Of a DNA stretch of 23,393 nucleotides, positions 22,378 to 23,393 are shown piece by piece. The stretch comes from JANWHF01 sp036276235. Lineage in GTDB: Bacteria > Planctomycetota > Phycisphaerae > Tepidisphaerales > Tepidisphaeraceae. Every line of letters begins with the position of its first letter. The first letter of the stretch is position 1. Below the pieces are notes generated by a model that worked only from the letters and a program-made list of their open reading frames with translations, did not search any database and had not been told where the DNA came from. The position numbers and the translations under genes were made by a program. The stretch covers positions 1-23,393 of the forward strand of contig DATBDZ010000309.1 in NCBI GenBank assembly GCA_036276235.1, written 5' to 3'.

Positions 22378-23277
22378 ATGCCCCGCAATCGTTTCAACGG
22401 CTTTACTGATCTTGGCGTCGGAATCGGGCTTCGGATTCCGCATTATCGCCACATTCTTTCGCGCAAGCCGACCTGCGATTGGTTCGAGATCATCAGCGAA
22501 AACTACATGTGCGACGGCGGCCGCCCGCTCACCGTGCTCGATCAGATCCTCGAGCAATACAAGGTGGTGCAGCATGGCGTCAGCATGTATTTTGGCTCAA
22601 CCGATCCGCTGAATCGCGAGCATCTGAAAAACCTCAAGCGGCTGGTGAAGCGCACCAACACGCCTTTCCTTTCCGATCATCTTTGCTGGGGCAGCGCCGA
22701 TGGCACCTATAGCCACGATCTGCTTCCGATGCCGTACACGATGGCCGCGGCAAGGGTGACGGCGCAAAAGGTGAAGGCGGCGCAGGATTTTCTGGAACTG
22801 CCGATCTGCGTCGAAAACGTCAGCAGCTATGCCGAGTTTCATGCGTCAGAGATGACCGAGTGGGAATTCCTCAGTGAAGTGGTGGAGCGGGCCGATTGCG
22901 GCATCTTGCTGGATGTCAACAATATTTACGTTTCCAGCGTCAATCACAGCTTCGATCCGTACGACTATCTGAACAACGTGCCGCACGAGCGCGTGGGGCA
23001 GATTCATGTCGCCGGCCACAGCAAATACGAAAAGTACACGCTGGATACGCACGATCACGCGCCGCTGCCGACGGTGTGGAAGATGTACGGCCACGCGATC
23101 CGGCTCTGCGGGCCGACCAACACACTGCTGGAATGGGACGCGCATATCCCCAGCTTTGAGCAGGTGCATGGCGAAGCGATGAAAGCCAATCGGTTCATCG
23201 CGCAGGTGCTACAGGGGAGTTCGGAGAGGGCGAAGACGGCGGGCAGTGCCCGCCCTACGGTGGAGTGCAGCGCGTAG
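22378..23277 (+). CDS. bufB: DUF692/MNIO multinuclear iron oxygenase (BufB-like)
   Basis: 299 residues. Members use a cluster of two or three irons to oxidise Cys in a substrate peptide, for example to oxazolone- or thiooxazole-type groups. Candidate iron ligands fit the TIM-barrel family: H66 in VQHGVSMYFG, D100 and H101 in FLSDHLCW, E146 and N147 in CVENVSSY, D179 in GILLDVNNIYV, H210 in IHVAGHS, D223 and H225 in DTHDHAPLPTVW, E252 and D254 in LLEWDAHIP. The ATG at 22378 has no Shine-Dalgarno sequence, being abutted by a repeat, but the family start LGVGIGLRIPHYRHIL requires it. The last ~15 residues (RAKTAGSARPTVECSA) are encoded by a palindromic repeat and are not part of the family fold. 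The partner BufC gene may lie beyond the window. Confidence 0.9.
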   Translation: MPRNRFNGFTDLGVGIGLRIPHYRHILSRKPTCDWFEIISENYMCDGGRPLTVLDQILEQYKVVQHGVSMYFGSTDPLNREHLKNLKRLVKRTNTPFLSDHLCWGSADGTYSHDLLPMPYTMAAARVTAQKVKAAQDFLELPICVENVSSYAEFHASEMTEWEFLSEVVERADCGILLDVNNIYVSSVNHSFDPYDYLNNVPHERVGQIHVAGHSKYEKYTLDTHDHAPLPTVWKMYGHAIRLCGPTNTLLEWDAHIPSFEQVHGEAMKANRFIAQVLQGSSERAKTAGSARPTVECSA

Positions 23278-23296
23278 GGCGGGCACCGCCCGCCGG
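23237..23296. repeat. Palindromic repeat, GGCGGGCAGTGCCCGCCCTAC family
   Basis: Second copy of the element nested at 13735-13795. It contains the stop codon of the MNIO gene (TAG at 23275-23277) and ends in TTTTTC, so it can serve as a terminator. Confidence 0.88.
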
Positions 23297-23308
23297 TTTT
23301 TCTTAGAA

Positions 23309-23350
23309 CCCTCTCCCCTGTACTCAGGGGAGAGGGCAGGGTGAGGGGAC
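23309..23350. repeat. Arm of the CCCTCTCCCCTGTACTCAGG repeat family
   Basis: Matches the left arm of the two-armed elements at 1595 and 19085, including AGGGTGAGGGGAC. The right arm, if present, lies outside the window. Confidence 0.8.
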
Positions 23351-23393
23351 TAACCGTTCGGTTTGCAAACCGCGCCATATCACCACTCGCTGT

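Overview
The window looks like a chromosomal piece of a GC-rich Gram-negative-type bacterium, most likely a planctomycete (Phycisphaerae-like). This placement is an inference from gene content, the AsmA- and MscS-type envelope proteins and the very high load of short palindromic intergenic repeats. Nothing here is a phylogenetic marker strong enough to name a genus.

Layout. 1-1.6 kb: an IS110-family insertion sequence. 1.7-5.4 kb: a giant AsmA-like envelope protein. 5.5-5.9 kb: a four-helix-bundle (S23/IVP-type) gene bracketed by GGGTTCA heptamer arrays. 6.2-7.8 kb: serA. 8.2-9.4 kb: a toxin-antitoxin-like pair plus a 54-residue third gene. 9.4-19.05 kb: an RNA-repair locus. 19.4-21.3 kb: an MscS-type channel. 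21.9-23.3 kb: a Cys-rich secreted peptide and a DUF692/MNIO enzyme, resembling a bufferin (bufAB) operon.

The most interesting part is the RNA-repair locus. rtcR (sigma-54 activator with a CARF-like sensor) is divergent from a long minus-strand series: rsr (Ro60/TROVE protein), a Y RNA-like gene, tRNA-Pro(CGG), a second Y RNA, a small unknown gene, two more Y RNAs, rtcB (RNA ligase), an unknown 258-residue protein, a TPR protein and rtcA (RNA 3'-phosphate cyclase). A well-spaced sigma-54 promoter lies directly before rsr, with a 12-bp palindrome about 67 bp upstream of the predicted start as a candidate RtcR site.

The three clear Y RNAs each have a bipartite Ro60-binding-type stem formed by their two ends. 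Enclosed in it is a tRNA elbow in permuted order: T arm, short acceptor hairpin, then D arm, with no anticodon arm. A fourth, diverged copy keeps the stem but lacks a clear D arm. One Y RNA begins 2 nt after the 3' end of tRNA-Pro, so tRNA 3' processing could generate its 5' end.

Most intergenic space is filled by at least six families of imperfect palindromes and two heptamer arrays. Some are nested in one another, and some provide the C-terminal codons of neighbouring genes.
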